From Epinephelus fuscoguttatus (Eukaryota > Chordata > Actinopteri > Perciformes > Serranidae): a stretch of 64,000 nt of DNA. The DNA lies in NCBI RefSeq assembly GCF_011397635.1, contig NC_064756.1, positions 34,400,996 to 34,464,995 on the forward strand, given 5' to 3'. Shown here piece after piece: positions 53,201 through 64,000 of the stretch. Each line of letters starts with the position of its first letter. Position 1 is the stretch's first letter. The notes below the pieces were generated by a model, which was given only the letters and a program-made list of their open reading frames with translations, ran no database searches and was not told where the DNA came from. Made by a program: the position numbers and the translations under genes.

Positions 53201-56200
53201 AGCCCTGGTTGGTGAACAGTAACCTCCCTGGACTGTGCTGAGCCTGATGGGGAACCAGCCCCACTGCTGTGACAGAGGAGGAGGTGGACACAGACATGGA
53301 CGGAGAAGAGGAGGGTACTGTGGTAGCTGAGGACACAGAGGAAGCCGGTTGCATGGCGAGGATAGAGGATTGCGGTGCATGCTGCTGAGTGGGATGAGCA
53401 GCCTGGTCTGTGGAGCTTCCCAGCACGGTGACACACTCTCCAGGCTGGCCTTGAGCCATTGTTGCTGCTCCTGTACTGCTGCTGCTGGGGACTCCACCTG
53501 GCTGAGGTTGCAGGGCTGGCTGAAGGCTGACTGCGGGGCTCAGCCCCTCCACCTGACTAAGCATGGTCAGGGAGTTCTGGATTGGCATGCCTTGTATAAC
53601 TGTCTGGGCATGACCTGAGACAGAGTGGGTCTGTGTCTGGCTTTGACTCTGAGCCAATGAGACAGGCATCTGAAAGAGGGTGGGTGTGCCCATTTGGCCA
53701 GGCTGGAGCTGAATGGGTCCAGAGAGAATATGGGCAGCCCCAGGGTGGCCCTGTGAAGTCAACACCTGACCCAAGTTGATGTTCTGGTTTGCAGTTAAAA
53801 TCTGGTTTGCAATGAGCTGTCCACCAGGACCCTGACTAGTTATGATGTGCCCCCCAGGATGCTGGGTCAGGATCTGCCCACCTGCTTGTAGCTGTGGCAG
53901 GAGAAACTGGTGGTTCTGACCTTGCAAAACTGTCTGAGAGGGAATAACGATGCTGCCTTGTTGGTTTAACAAGTGTACACTGAGGGGCTTGCCAGATGGT
54001 TGTGCTGCTTGTTGCTTGAATAAGGTTTGTTGAAACTGAGGGCCTTGTGTTGTGGCTTGAGTACTCAGGACAACGTTTGAGCCTGGCTTTCCTGTCAGGA
54101 AGGCTACATTCTGAGCAGCAGAAACTGGAATTTGCTGCAGCCCTAGAGCCTTGTGAGCATCATTTTGCAGGGGTTGGGGCGCTGGCTGTGGCTGCTGCTG
54201 CTGTTGTTGCTGTTTGAAGAGTTTCGGTTGGATGGCTCCCCCCTGAGGGGGTTTAGGCTGAATGGGTGTTGGTGTGCGCTGGATGATCACGTTCTGCATG
54301 ATTTGGCCTTGAGTTTGCGTCTGGGGTCCAATTCCTGAACTTAGAGTGGTGCTGCCAAAGCCCACAAGCCCAGCAGGAGCAGTCATTGTACCACCACTGC
54401 TGCTATTTGTGCTGCTGACACAAACAGCCGGTCCATTTAAAGCCGGAGATCCCAAAGTGGCCTTGTTACCTTGGATCAGAAGTCCACCCCCTGAGCCTCC
54501 AAGCCCTGCCTGAGAACCAGCACCTGATACCTCTGGCCCAGACTGGTGCAGCTGGTAGCCACCCATGGCTTTAGCCAGGATTGGCTGCCCAGACTGATTG
54601 ATAGTCATGACTGTAGGCTGACCCACAACCTGAATCTGTCCAATACCCAAATGTCCAGACTGACTCCCATTAGGAAGAGCTTGGAGACTTGAAATGGGTT
54701 GAAGTGTCACGTTTCCCAGGCCCACAGGCTGCATAAATGGCTGAACACTAATGGCCTTGTTCATAACCTGGGGTTGGAGTTGAAGGCCCTGCTGTGCAAG
54801 CACTGACCCCAGCATGTCAGCCGTGGCATTAGGAGGAGTAGCAGTGGTGCTCGGGGCTGACCCAGGGAAAATTGCTGCTGTTCCCCCAACACCAACACCT
54901 ATACCTACACCAACGGCAGTGCCTCCAGCCCCAGAGAGGCTGGCATCAGGTAGTGTCTGTACCACCTGCGTAAGGCCTGGAATCCCAAAGGAGCCCAGGT
55001 CCAGCTCAGCCTCTGCCTCTTGTAAGCTTTGCTCTGTGATGTTGGCTTCAGCCAAGCTCTGCTGCAGAATGTCACATGGCTCATGATTTGTCCCAATGCC
55101 ATTGCTCCCACCTTCACCACCTGGGGATCCTCCCAAGATGTCATCATCCTCCAGAAAGTCCAGGTCAACACTGACTCTGGGTAAGCCTGTCGGCTCATTG
55201 GCTGACAGCTGGACTGCAGGCTGGACCTCTGGAACATGGCCCTAAAAGGAAAGGAGGAAAGAAGTGAAGCAAGGTGATGGATGAATTTGGTTGCTAAATC
55301 TGATGGCGAGGAGTGTAACTGAGTTACACAGATATGCAGACATCAAAACCCCACAAAAACCTCTTGTAACACTGCGGTGATTCAAAGCTTGTAGAGTGTT
55401 GATATGTTAGTGGAAAGGGAGGGTATTTGGAGTTGCATGCTACATAGATGGATAGAAAACAGGAGGAGGAGGATTGGGGGATTTTACTCACCCCAGTGGT
55501 AGAGAAGAACGAGCTGGAGGGGTCACTCGAACCATCCAATAGGTCGTCAGTGTCCAACTACAGACACACCCACCCAGGATAGGACAGACAGAAACCAAAG
55601 GCACCCAAACCAGCAGGCAAAAGCCACCAGGACAGAGAAACATACAGACCATCAAACAGAGGAGGAGGGGAAGGAAAGGACAGAACACAGTCCAGAGAAC
55701 CGAGATTGTAAAGAACCAGCGAAAAGATAAGCGACAGAGGGGCAAAATGATAGGAATAACAGAGTTGGGAAGCGTTAGTATTAGCATTTTTCATTTTGTG
55801 AATTAGCCTGTTAAAAAGGGAAGGCAGGCTGAAACCATAAATGGTGCAATCAAAAAGCAAAGACAACCATTAAGCAGTGGAAGCAGTTAAAAATAAAAAG
55901 AATAAATGAAAGCAGTGAGGGACGTGGGTTTCAGGGTGCATCAACGAGTAATCCGGAAGTGACTTAAGAACAAAGTCATGTAAGCCCCAACTACAATGCG
56001 CGCAACTAAGACTCCTCACCACATCAATTACAAACCTGTTTCATGTCACTATAAATTACAAGCCTAACACATGTATCTCAGTTCACTATTCTTCTCTCAT
56101 ACTCACATGGGTCTCAGATCCATGAAGAAAGTCATTGAGAGCTTCTGGGTCACTGCAGGAGAAAACAATGTGATTCACAGCAGAACAAGATAAGATGAAA

Positions 56201-56303
56201 GAGATGACTTAACGGCTTGTTAAATAAAAAACAGATCTTGTACCGTGTCAGCAATAACTCACCAAATTACATCTAGAAGGCACCTGCCGTCTTCATCATC
56301 CAT
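47297..56303 (-). CDS. BICRA: BICRA (GLTSCR1), subunit of the non-canonical BAF complex
   Basis: BICRA marks the GLTSCR/BRD9-containing BAF chromatin remodeller and binds BRD4. Fourteen coding exons, minus strand: 56303-56263, 56152-56107, 55557-55492, 55241-53154, 52965-52777, 51410-50784, 50600-50408, 50310-50213, 50088-49954, 49855-49806, 49714-49566, 49465-49371, 49274-49172 and 49074-47297. All junctions are GT-AG and in phase; 1885 residues (human about 1560). N-terminus MDDEDGRCLLDVICDPEAL and VDLDFLEDDDILGGSP are diagnostic. Next come Gln/Pro-rich stretches, PIQPKPP and SVHLLNQQGSIVIP. The GLTSCR core is at about 1178-1293 (QGSVLHPNYSAPFHSFEDTL, SAEMVMIDRMFIQEEK). The C-terminus has PPIKTYEARRRIGLKLKIKQ and CAIDSILNLQQEP. 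The acceptor of the 49274 exon has a near alternative three bases upstream. Confidence 0.95.
51599..51851. repeat. MITE with 'gggctgggcgatat' inverted ends, BICRA intron
   Basis: 'gggctgggcgatatggc' at the left and 'atatcgcccaacccc' at the right are inverted copies. The interior is AT-rich and non-coding. This is a very common fish (and vertebrate) hAT-like non-autonomous element; superfamily assignment is from memory. Confidence 0.65.
51852..52776 (-). other. BICRA intron sequence, nothing recognised
   Basis: Rest of the intron between the coding exons at 52777-52965 and 50784-51410. AT-rich, no repeat or RNA feature recognised. Confidence 0.4.
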
Positions 56304-58308
56304 GACAACTGTTAAATATGACAAGGGTTTGAAAATCCATTTATGATTTGTTTCATGACAAATTATCTTTAAAAAAGGAAACACACACACACATGCACAT
56401 TTTCCAATTACGTGTTTACAGTTACTTTTCTATCCTATAGTTATTTTAACAACACTATATTGTGTGATGTTGCAGCTCCACATTTAGTGCTCTAGTTGTA
56501 ATGGGTGAGGTATGAGTGCAGATTCAGTATATATCTGTACCTGCAGGAGCTTTTTCAAATGCTCCTCTGCCTCAGTGTGACAAGGAGCAATGTCACTTGG
56601 TTAGACATTATCATAGATCATTTTATAGTCAAAAATTAACTTGACATTTGTTGGATTCTTTCTGCAAAGTTCTGCCTGATATCATTGTCACACATTTTCT
56701 GTTAATGTACTGATGCCATACCACACATTGTACTTGACAGAAAATACAATAAACACCCAAAGTATCACACACTAAATTTTGTTTAAAATTACTTTCTATT
56801 TAGCTTCTTAATTACATTTAGATAGTATGGGGTACACATTTAACTGCAAATTGAGTTATATGAACTCTTATTTACTACGTGGTGTTATAAATTCCACCTT
56901 AAACCAAATTAAGAAACCTCTGCTTCTCTACATGTCTGGCATTGTGTACATTTAGTTTTTGCACCTTCTTGGTAATCTTTACAGTTCATATTTAGTTTAT
57001 TTCCACTTTGTATTACAGCTGGGTACAGCAAATTGCTTTTGAATAATGTTTTTAAATCTCATCAAGCCTGTGCTTTTCACATTCAAATCATGAATGATGA
57101 CTCAAAACATTTCATCACATATTGCTGTCAGACATCTCTGGAGCCTGCAGTGAGTCTTGTGAGAATAAAGCAAGGAAAAATGCAAGGAGGAAAGGTTGTT
57201 AGACTTCAACATCTACATTAACACTCACAATTGAAATGTTTTTTTACATACGGAATACAAAGTTAACACATTAACACATCAGCCCACCTTCTCATCAGCT
57301 GTTACATGTCATGTTTCCATATATATGAACGCAATAACCAGAGATCACTCTGCTGATATGAACTCATGAAATGAAACTGCAGTTATGTTTGCTACAACCC
57401 GAGAAACAGCGGATAGCAAGCGACAGACAACAAACCGAAAACGCGCGGTTTCTACACAGCCTTCAAAGATACAGAGTGCAGACTCTCGCTTAATTTACCA
57501 CCAAGTCTCAACAACTGTGCATAGCACTTGCGGGAACACAAAAACAAGTCAACAACATTTCCAAACACACATACAACCACGGTTACGAGGGAAACGCATC
57601 CCCAGTTGCCGCTCTAAAAAGGCAGCGGATCGGAGCCATTACTCGGTCAGAGCAGACCCAGTGCGCAGGATATGAATGGAGACACTGCAAGCGGCTTGCT
57701 ACATGCTAGCTGGTGTTTTCTAAGATCTTTTCATGCATATTTTAACGATTCAAAACAATACACAGCATTTAACAACTATGCGACTGACTTAAGAACCTAA
57801 TTTAATAAACCATTTGCTTTTATACCCCTTTTCGTCTCTATTTCCAGCATTTTGATGCATCTGGATTGAATTTCGTTAGCCTAGCCTGCTAGCCTGCTAA
57901 GACAACCCAGCTATCAACAATATTCAGACGCACAGCTAGCCTGAGCCTTTGACATTCAAAACAAACCACCGAGTGACACAATTTAAACACTCGTATTGCA
58001 CAGCGGCACCTCGATTTAACCAAGACGTGGTAGTACTGCTTGCTTGGAAGTGTAAACGCAATGGCGTAGCGAGCTATCTATCTCCCCTTGCAAGCAAAAT
58101 ATGAGTTAATGTTGGAATACTCTTGGATGAGGGGGGTATGCTTGGGAATTCGGTGGAAAATGACTATGTTTGCCGGGTCGTGCAGCGCTGTGGAGTTTCG
58201 TTTGCGATAGCCGTGCAGTTTGCGGCTTCGCTGCAGTACGAGAATATTGCAGCTTTGTTACAGTTATTCGGATTAATAGAGAAATCTCTACATTATAACA
58301 AACTCACC
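56304..58308 (-). other. First intron of BICRA (probable)
   Basis: Lies between the likely noncoding exon at 58309-58415 and the first coding exon. AT-rich on its left, more balanced from 57380 to 57680. No conserved coding frame. Confidence 0.45.
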
Positions 58309-58415
58309 CGAGACGATAGAGGTGCAGGCAGCGCGGGGTCTCCAGGACAACCTCGCACGGGCTGCTGTACAGGACCCAACTACAGGCAGGAAACAGGAGA
58401 CTTCCGTTTTGCCTG
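58309..58415 (-). promoter_or_regulatory. Probable noncoding first exon and promoter of BICRA
   Basis: On the minus strand a GC-rich stretch ends in CTCGG|GTGAGT (exon end at 58308/58309), a strong splice donor with no usable start codon before it. An ETS-type site ACGGAAGT (58400-58407) lies at its upstream edge, typical of TATA-less housekeeping promoters. The exact transcription start is not visible. Confidence 0.5.
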
Positions 58416-58440
58416 AGCGAAATCTGTGGCTCGTCCGTGT

Positions 58441-59473
58441 GCCTGAGAAAGAAGTACTCAGATCTTTAACTCAAGTGAAACCGTAAAAGTCCTTATACCT
58501 CACTAAAAAACTAGCTACTTTGCTACAAGTTCAGTCCTACATTCAAAATTTAAGTAGGAGCCTAGTAGTAGGAGTATTAGTGGTAAAATATACTAAACGC
58601 AGAGTTAAAGTAAATGCACTCATTATGCAGAATGGCACATTTCAGAATAATGTATATGACATTAATGTATTGTAATTATTGATGCATTTATGTGTCACTT
58701 TTATGCTGCAGCTGGCTCAGGTTGACCTCATTTTGATTACTTTATAAACGATAATGCTGAGTAGTTTAACCTATAGTAATAGCCTTTAAAATAATTTATT
58801 AGTTGATTTTGGCTATATTTTGTATACACAATTCAGTTCTTCAAAGAAACAAGTAACTACAGCTTTAAAATAAATTTAGTGGAGTAAAAGCATAAAGTAG
58901 GGTGAAGTCAGGTGATTGAAGATATCAGGTACAATAGGTCAAATAAAGTTTTACATCTTGGATTCTTTAAATATTAGCAGCCAGTCACCAAACGTGTTAT
59001 TGTAGTGTTCTGCTTTACATCAAACAAATATTTAATTGGTCTGAGATGATTAGGATGCAGAGTGAAGACTCAAGAAAACACTGGTCCCTGAATTTGCCAG
59101 CAAGTGGCATGTGACATGTTGATTTTCTCATTTTGGTAATAAGAGTACTGCAGCTAAAACAATCAGGGTATGACAAAAACTGTTGCAGGATGTTGCATTT
59201 TATTAAATGTTGGACTTCTAATTAAAATATTTTCACAATACACTTTAGTTGTTATGGGAAAGGGTTTTGAGTGAGTAACTACCTGATGCATTCAGATAAA
59301 ATGGTAATGGTGATGGTAATAAAAGTAACACCTAAGGTGGTAATCTTAGTAATCTACCAGAAAGTGTCTCAAATAACCTGAGTTCATCCAGGCATAAAAT
59401 GGAAATACTGAAAGTACAAGTACCTCAAAACTGTACTTGGGTAAATGTACCTAGTTACATTCTTCCACTGTTA
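58441..59473. repeat. Common fish inverted-repeat element, long or double copy
   Basis: Starts 'gaagtactcagatcttta', has 'actcattatgcagaatggca', 'catttcagaataatgtatat' and 'ggtagtttaa'-like blocks, and ends 'gtacctagttacattcttcc' then 'actg'. These are the ordered blocks of a widespread percomorph element. Between about 58890 and 59270 the sequence does not fit the family, suggesting a second insertion. Confidence 0.6.
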
Positions 59474-59810
59474 ACATAAATATATTTAACTGTTTTTTCC
59501 ACCAACTCAATAAATATTTAATGATAACAGGAGTATTATGTTTCTATTCAATACCAATAACAACAATTAGTATTCTTAGTTGAGTTTTATTATGTTTTTT
59601 AATTTAGTCAGGTAAATCACTAGTATTTTAAACAACACATTTAGAAATTAATCTGGAATGTAAAAAACACTTTTTGAAGTACACATTTTAATCCAATGAT
59701 TAAGACATGTACTATGAATGTAAATCGGGTGATAGAGTTTAAACAGCATCAAAATAGAGCTTGTGTGTTAAAAAAAAAAAAAAAAAGAAAGAAAAGATCC
59801 AAGAGCAGAT

Positions 59811-60417
59811 ACCCAAGGAGGATGAAGTATTCACGTTTTACTGAAGTGAAAGTACTAATACCACACTGAAAATATGCAACTACGAGTAAAATCCCTGTTT
59901 TCAAGACCTTACTTATAAGTAGTAATAAGTAAAGCATTATCAGCAAGATTTACTTTAAGTGTCTCACGTAGAAGTATTTATTGTGTAGTAAAATGTTCCC
60001 TGTCAGTGTTTCACTATTTGGATGAATATCCCTGCTGCATTATTGTATATGTTGCATTTTACTGCTGCTGATGTTTAAGGATGTGTTAATTTTAACTGCA
60101 TTACATACTGTTGGGTAGTTTAATCTATAGCATTGCATCATAATATGTTTGTAGCATGGCTGTACTGTGAAAACCCTCTATCTCCAAAAAGTCAACTTTA
60201 TATGTTGCCAGAAAACCAGCCCTGTTTTCAGCTGTGTGGCAATGCATTTTCAACTGTTAAATAAATGTAGTAGAGTAAAAAGTACAATAGTGAACTCCAA
60301 AATTGTAATGAATTAGAAGTATAAGGTGTCATAAAATGGAAATAGGCTTTTCAAGTAAAGTAGGCCTACAAGTACCTCAAAACTTAGGTGGGCCTACTGT
60401 ACTTGTGTATTGTACTG
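59811..60417. repeat. Second copy of the same element family
   Basis: 'aggatgaagtattcacgttt', 'tgaagtgaaagtactaatac', 'actgttgggtagtttaatct' and 'gtagagtaaaaagtacaata' appear in family order. It is a more diverged copy, with poly-A sequence at its left. Confidence 0.55.
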
Positions 60418-61610
60418 AACAGCCAGATCCCATGTGGAAAAACTAATCCTATTTGTCAAAAATTTAAGGCAGTAATGCCTGGAAAGGTTGGTGACCCATG
60501 GGGCGTACCTGATCAACAGAAAAATGTCAAGACATTTATAATCAGAGAGGAGTTGTGAATATTAATTACATTTCTAAGAAGCTACAGACTAGGACAAACT
60601 TGCACATGCAGTGCTACTACAAACAAAAGCTTGCATGATGTTTGCTTTGTGGCTCTGTCAAAATTCAACACACTTAGACAAATCAGACAAAATCTGGGAC
60701 ACTGGAAATTCAGGGATTTTTACTCATAAAAACTGTCAAGCAAATGACATTGCTTCAAATCACCCAAGAACTAACAGACTGCAGTTTGCTGGCAGGAACC
60801 ACTGCTGCAAAAAAACCCCCCAAAAAACAAAAAAACATCTGGGCCCCAAGATGGAATCTGGAAGATTGTATGTCTCCAACCTAGAGTCAAATATAATGGT
60901 GATAATGTAATGTTATGGGAATGCTTTGCTGATCAGCACCTGAGAGAATCTTTATGTTTACAGAAAGCCTCCTTTATTGTCTTACTAAATTCAAGTTATC
61001 TGATGAAGGGCTCACATACTACACTCATGATTTCTGTTCCCTTTTAGAGAAGATATTTGAAAACCTGTTGTAAGACTATTTGCTGAATTATTATGCAGAA
61101 CTCAGAAACTATCTCCAAAACTCCAGAAGATTCACTCAAAGATGGCAAACACCCGGTCAGCTGGGATTGGCTGCAGCACCTACAAACTTTAGCTAATACA
61201 TGCATAGATCTGATCTGATGTTCGTTAGAGAAAATATTTTAGTATTTCATTCCCATATGAGATTTGTGCATTGCTTTGTAAATTAGATAACCAAGTCAAA
61301 GTTAGATATGACCAACGTCATTACTTTGTAACGACCATCAGTTTATCATAAGATGCCTTCACGTGTTGTAAGAAATCTTTTAGTTGTGTGTTTTCAGAGA
61401 GATACAAATACATAGCTGAAAAGTTTGACAGTATATTAAATTGATCACTATTCATAATCTTAATTTAGATTGTAGTATGGATAACATTTTAGTTAATAAA
61501 TTGATCACTATTACATGCAACCTTGCTGCCTCAGTTGGTTCACTTCTGATTAAATTCTTAAAGTGATCAACACCAAAACACACTGATAATCTTTTCTTTC
61601 CTGCCAGTAG
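60418..61610. other. Intergenic DNA between BICRA and NAPA
   Basis: AT-rich; 'aaattgatcactatt' occurs twice (about 61438 and 61498), a short direct repeat 60 bases apart. No gene. Confidence 0.4.
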
Positions 61611-62047
61611 CTGGTGGTGGAAACTACATTTACTCAAGTACTTTACTCAAGTACAACTTTGATGTATTTGTACTTTACTTGACTATTTATGTTTTAAGTT
61701 ACATTTGCAAATGCAATCATTAAGTAAATTATGATGTATGTCCACAAGCTATGCAGCATTCTTTAAAGTAATTAAAAGCAATCCCTCTTTTACCAGCTGC
61801 CATATTAAAGTGATGTACACATTAATGCATCTCTAATTGTAATACCATAGTATACATTATTCTATATAACAAGTAGTCTACTTTCACTTTTGGTTTTAAG
61901 TAGGCTACATTTCAGTGCTAAAACGTAGGTACCTTTACGTGAGTAAATTGTTGATGCATGACTTTTACTTGTACAACAGTATTTCTACACTGTGTCATTG
62001 CTACTTTTACTGAAGTAAAATATCTCAGTAATTCTACCACCACTGTT
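61611..62047. repeat. Third copy of the element family, both ends present
   Basis: Left end 'ctggtggtggaaactacatt' and right end 'gtaattctaccaccactg' are inverted repeats. The interior carries 'actcaagtactttactcaag' and 'acttttactgaagtaaaata'. The right end lies about 210 bp before the NAPA start codon. Confidence 0.65.
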
Positions 62048-62089
62048 AATTATAACTTGAAGTAGATTGAGGTTGGAACTTACGAATAG

Positions 62090-62259
62090 CACCTGAAGGC
62101 GGCAGGTCCAGTGTCACATGACAGGGGTGATGGTCTGGCTGGTGACGTGACAAGGCAAAGCAAACCCGCTGCTACGGTAGCACTGATTAGCAAGTTTGTT
62201 GACTAAACTTTCGCAATTTCTCATTCTGCCCTCAACATTAAAGCTGTGACACACGAATA
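62090..62259 (+). promoter_or_regulatory. NAPA promoter and 5' UTR
   Basis: Directly upstream of the NAPA start. A CRE-like site TGACGTGA is at 62143-62150. No TATA box is evident. Function is inferred from position and motif only. Confidence 0.45.
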
Positions 62260-62357
62260 ATGGACAACAGTGGGAAAGAAAAAGAAGCAACGGCTTTAAT
62301 GGCCGAGGCTGAGAAGAAAATGAAATCATCGCAGTCGTTTTTCGGGGCGATGTTTGG
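62260..62357 (+). CDS. NAPA: NAPA (alpha-SNAP), first coding exon only
   Basis: Alpha-SNAP recruits NSF to SNARE complexes so they can be taken apart and recycled. The exon reads [20 protein letters not shown] then [13 protein letters not shown], nearly identical to the family N-terminus, and ends in GG|GTGAGT with phase 2. The next exon should begin with the second base pair of a glycine followed by the SSKIEEA-type segment; I do not see it before 64000, so intron 1 is longer than 1.6 kb. The paralogue NAPB has a similar start; neighbours BICRA and EHD2, which flank NAPA in human, favour NAPA. Confidence 0.88.
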
Positions 62358-63262
62358 GTGAGTGTGTCAGTTAGCTTCTGTTTAACGTTTAGCTAAATTT
62401 CGTCAAAGCTAAAGGCCAAGTAAGCGGAAGATGGCTAGCTGACCAGACACCAGCAGATCTGAAGGCAGGACAAAAACACACTGCACCACCGTGCTACTTC
62501 GTATCTAGTTCGTGGTTTATATAATGCGAGCGTTAAACGCTGCATTACAGCTAAGTTATAAATGTGGCGTTATCTTCGTTCAGATCACTGCTGAACAGAG
62601 AATAACCACGTATAAAACAGGGTTGTGTGCAGCAGAAAACGGGGCTCAGTTACTCAGTGCCAAGTCCTGCAATGTGCAGATGGGCTTGTAATGGAAAATA
62701 TTCGTTTTACAATACATTTTAAGTAATTCACGCATATCGGAAGGACACGGAGTACCAGCCGCAGTGTTGATGCTATAACCCCATCTACTGGGGAAATATT
62801 GTAAAGTCACTCCTATCTTTAGGTGCATAACACATTTCCATTAATGACATTTGTTTACAACAGCAGAGTGGACTGGATTTATGAATTGCATCAGATTTAG
62901 TAAGATAGTAAGTTAAGCCAAGTTCATGCACCACTACTGTGAGCATGAATGTAACAATACAAAACCATCTTAAATTGTAAAAGTGCCCAGAGATAAGATA
63001 AGTTAATCCTTTACTGATTCCCAGAGGAGAGATTCAGGTGTTGCAGAAGCAGAAAGACAGGTACAAGTACAGATGAACAGAGAAGTTTTTCAAAGCAGTC
63101 TTGTATATATGTAAATAGATTAAACCAGAATAGTATATAGTGTGATTAAGTAGTGACATTGTTGTCTCTACTATTGTAGCAACATAATAGAAATACAATG
63201 TAGTAAATAACCGCGTAAGTCACTGTAACATGTAACATTGTAGTATGGGATAAGATACAGTA
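62358..63262 (+). other. NAPA intron 1, no further feature
   Basis: AT-rich non-coding sequence following the splice donor. Nothing else recognised. Confidence 0.45.
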
Positions 63263-63590
63263 AGGGATGTACGGTATGGATCTTTTGCCAATATCCAATA
63301 TGTCAATATATAACAACTCATTGGACTGATAACCAATACCAATGTCGCCACCTAATTTTAGTGATTATTACGTCTCTTCCGTAGTGGAATAAACATCATA
63401 TTATGCATGTATACTCTTATTGTGATGGCACACTAACAGATGGAGACATAAAATACAATAGTTTTCAATATATGTAATGTTTATTCACTGTGCAAATTAA
63501 ATAAAAGCTTGTTGACCAATTCTGATATTTCATTTTAAAGCCAATATCGGCTGATACCAATGATGTACCGATTTTATTGTGCATCACTAG
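63263..63590. repeat. MITE with 'agggatgtac' / 'gtgcatcact' inverted ends
   Basis: 'agggatgtacggtatg' at left mirrors 'gtgcatcactag' at right. The interior has 'gccaatatcc' and 'ccaatatcggctgatacca' blocks typical of a common hAT-like fish MITE. No coding frame. Confidence 0.55.
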
Positions 63591-64000
63591 GTGTGGCATA
63601 AGGTGCAATGTGATAATAATCGTAATTATATAGTAGAACATAATGTATCATCATATGTATCATTATCATGATATTGATAATGCTATTTTTTTTCTGATAT
63701 CAATATATTTAGCACAGTATGGTGAACAAATGTAGCATCACATATATATAATAGGAGTGGGGGTGGAGAGTCAATACAGCATTGTATTGCCTTTTCTTTT
63801 GCATAGCAATAGTGTATAGTTACATAATTGACGACAATCCATTTTTTATTATATTAATTATAATATTGCAAATACAAATTAAACTTTTTGTAGACCACTA
63901 GAATAATAAAGTCCATTCAGTCCTCTATTACATTTTTCTGCAGTAAAAATTATCAAAGTTAGATGAACAGAATGAAAACTATCTTATTAGATAAAACACA
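63591..64000 (+). other. NAPA intron 1, right edge
   Basis: Very AT-rich, non-coding. Confidence 0.4.

Noticed and set aside
57385-57675. 96-residue plus-strand frame upstream of BICRA
   Set aside because: Basic, low-information sequence with no domain; it overlaps the presumed BICRA first intron and lacks supporting features.

Overview
The window looks like nuclear DNA of a teleost fish, most likely a percomorph. It holds spliced vertebrate genes with GT-AG introns, AT-rich introns and intergenic DNA, CA/GT and CT microsatellites, and many copies of short inverted-repeat elements that I recognise as common in percomorph genomes. I found no bacterial, organellar or CRISPR-like content.
Six genes can be read from start to stop or in part, and a seventh begins near the right edge. 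Left to right they are: the 3' end of DHX34 (+, 736-2620); SPRED3 (-, 7132-11861, six coding exons); a repeat-filled gap (12-29 kb); PSMD8 (-, 29156-34110, seven coding exons); NUP88 (+, 34219-36381, one uninterrupted 720-codon frame); EHD2 (-, 39459-43597, six coding exons); BICRA/GLTSCR1 (-, 47297-56303, fourteen coding exons plus a likely noncoding first exon near 58.3 kb); and the first coding exon of NAPA, alpha-SNAP (+, 62260-62357). Every exon junction I list was checked for GT/AG ends and a preserved reading frame.
The gene set joins two parts of human 19q13 as I remember it: PSMD8-SPRED3, and DHX34-NAPA-BICRA-EHD2. NUP88 is on 17p in human, so it is the outsider here. It is also the only gene with no introns, and its start lies 108 bp head-to-head from PSMD8. 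A retroposed, functional-looking NUP88 that captured or came to share the PSMD8 promoter is the most interesting host-gene observation.
The gap between SPRED3 and PSMD8 is a stack of mobile elements. It has a nearly complete Tc1-type transposon (16136-17768, TA duplications, about 270-bp inverted repeats, two frame breaks) and a broken BEL/Pao retrotransposon fossil (about 18.5-26.95 kb, minus strand). The fossil carries two later insertions: a 599-bp hairpin element (19407-20005) and a roughly 3.2-kb LINE (22899-26079) flanked by a 12-bp target duplication. The LINE's 5' half is inverted relative to its 3' half, the structure expected from twin priming.
The genes do not form one pathway. They cover RNA helicase and decay work (DHX34), Ras/ERK inhibition (SPRED3), the proteasome lid (PSMD8), the nuclear pore (NUP88), caveolar membrane dynamics (EHD2), a non-canonical BAF chromatin remodeller (BICRA) and SNARE recycling (NAPA). 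I found no convincing undescribed multi-gene system. The best leads are the intronless NUP88 with its shared promoter, the nested and inverted LINE, and several repeat structures.
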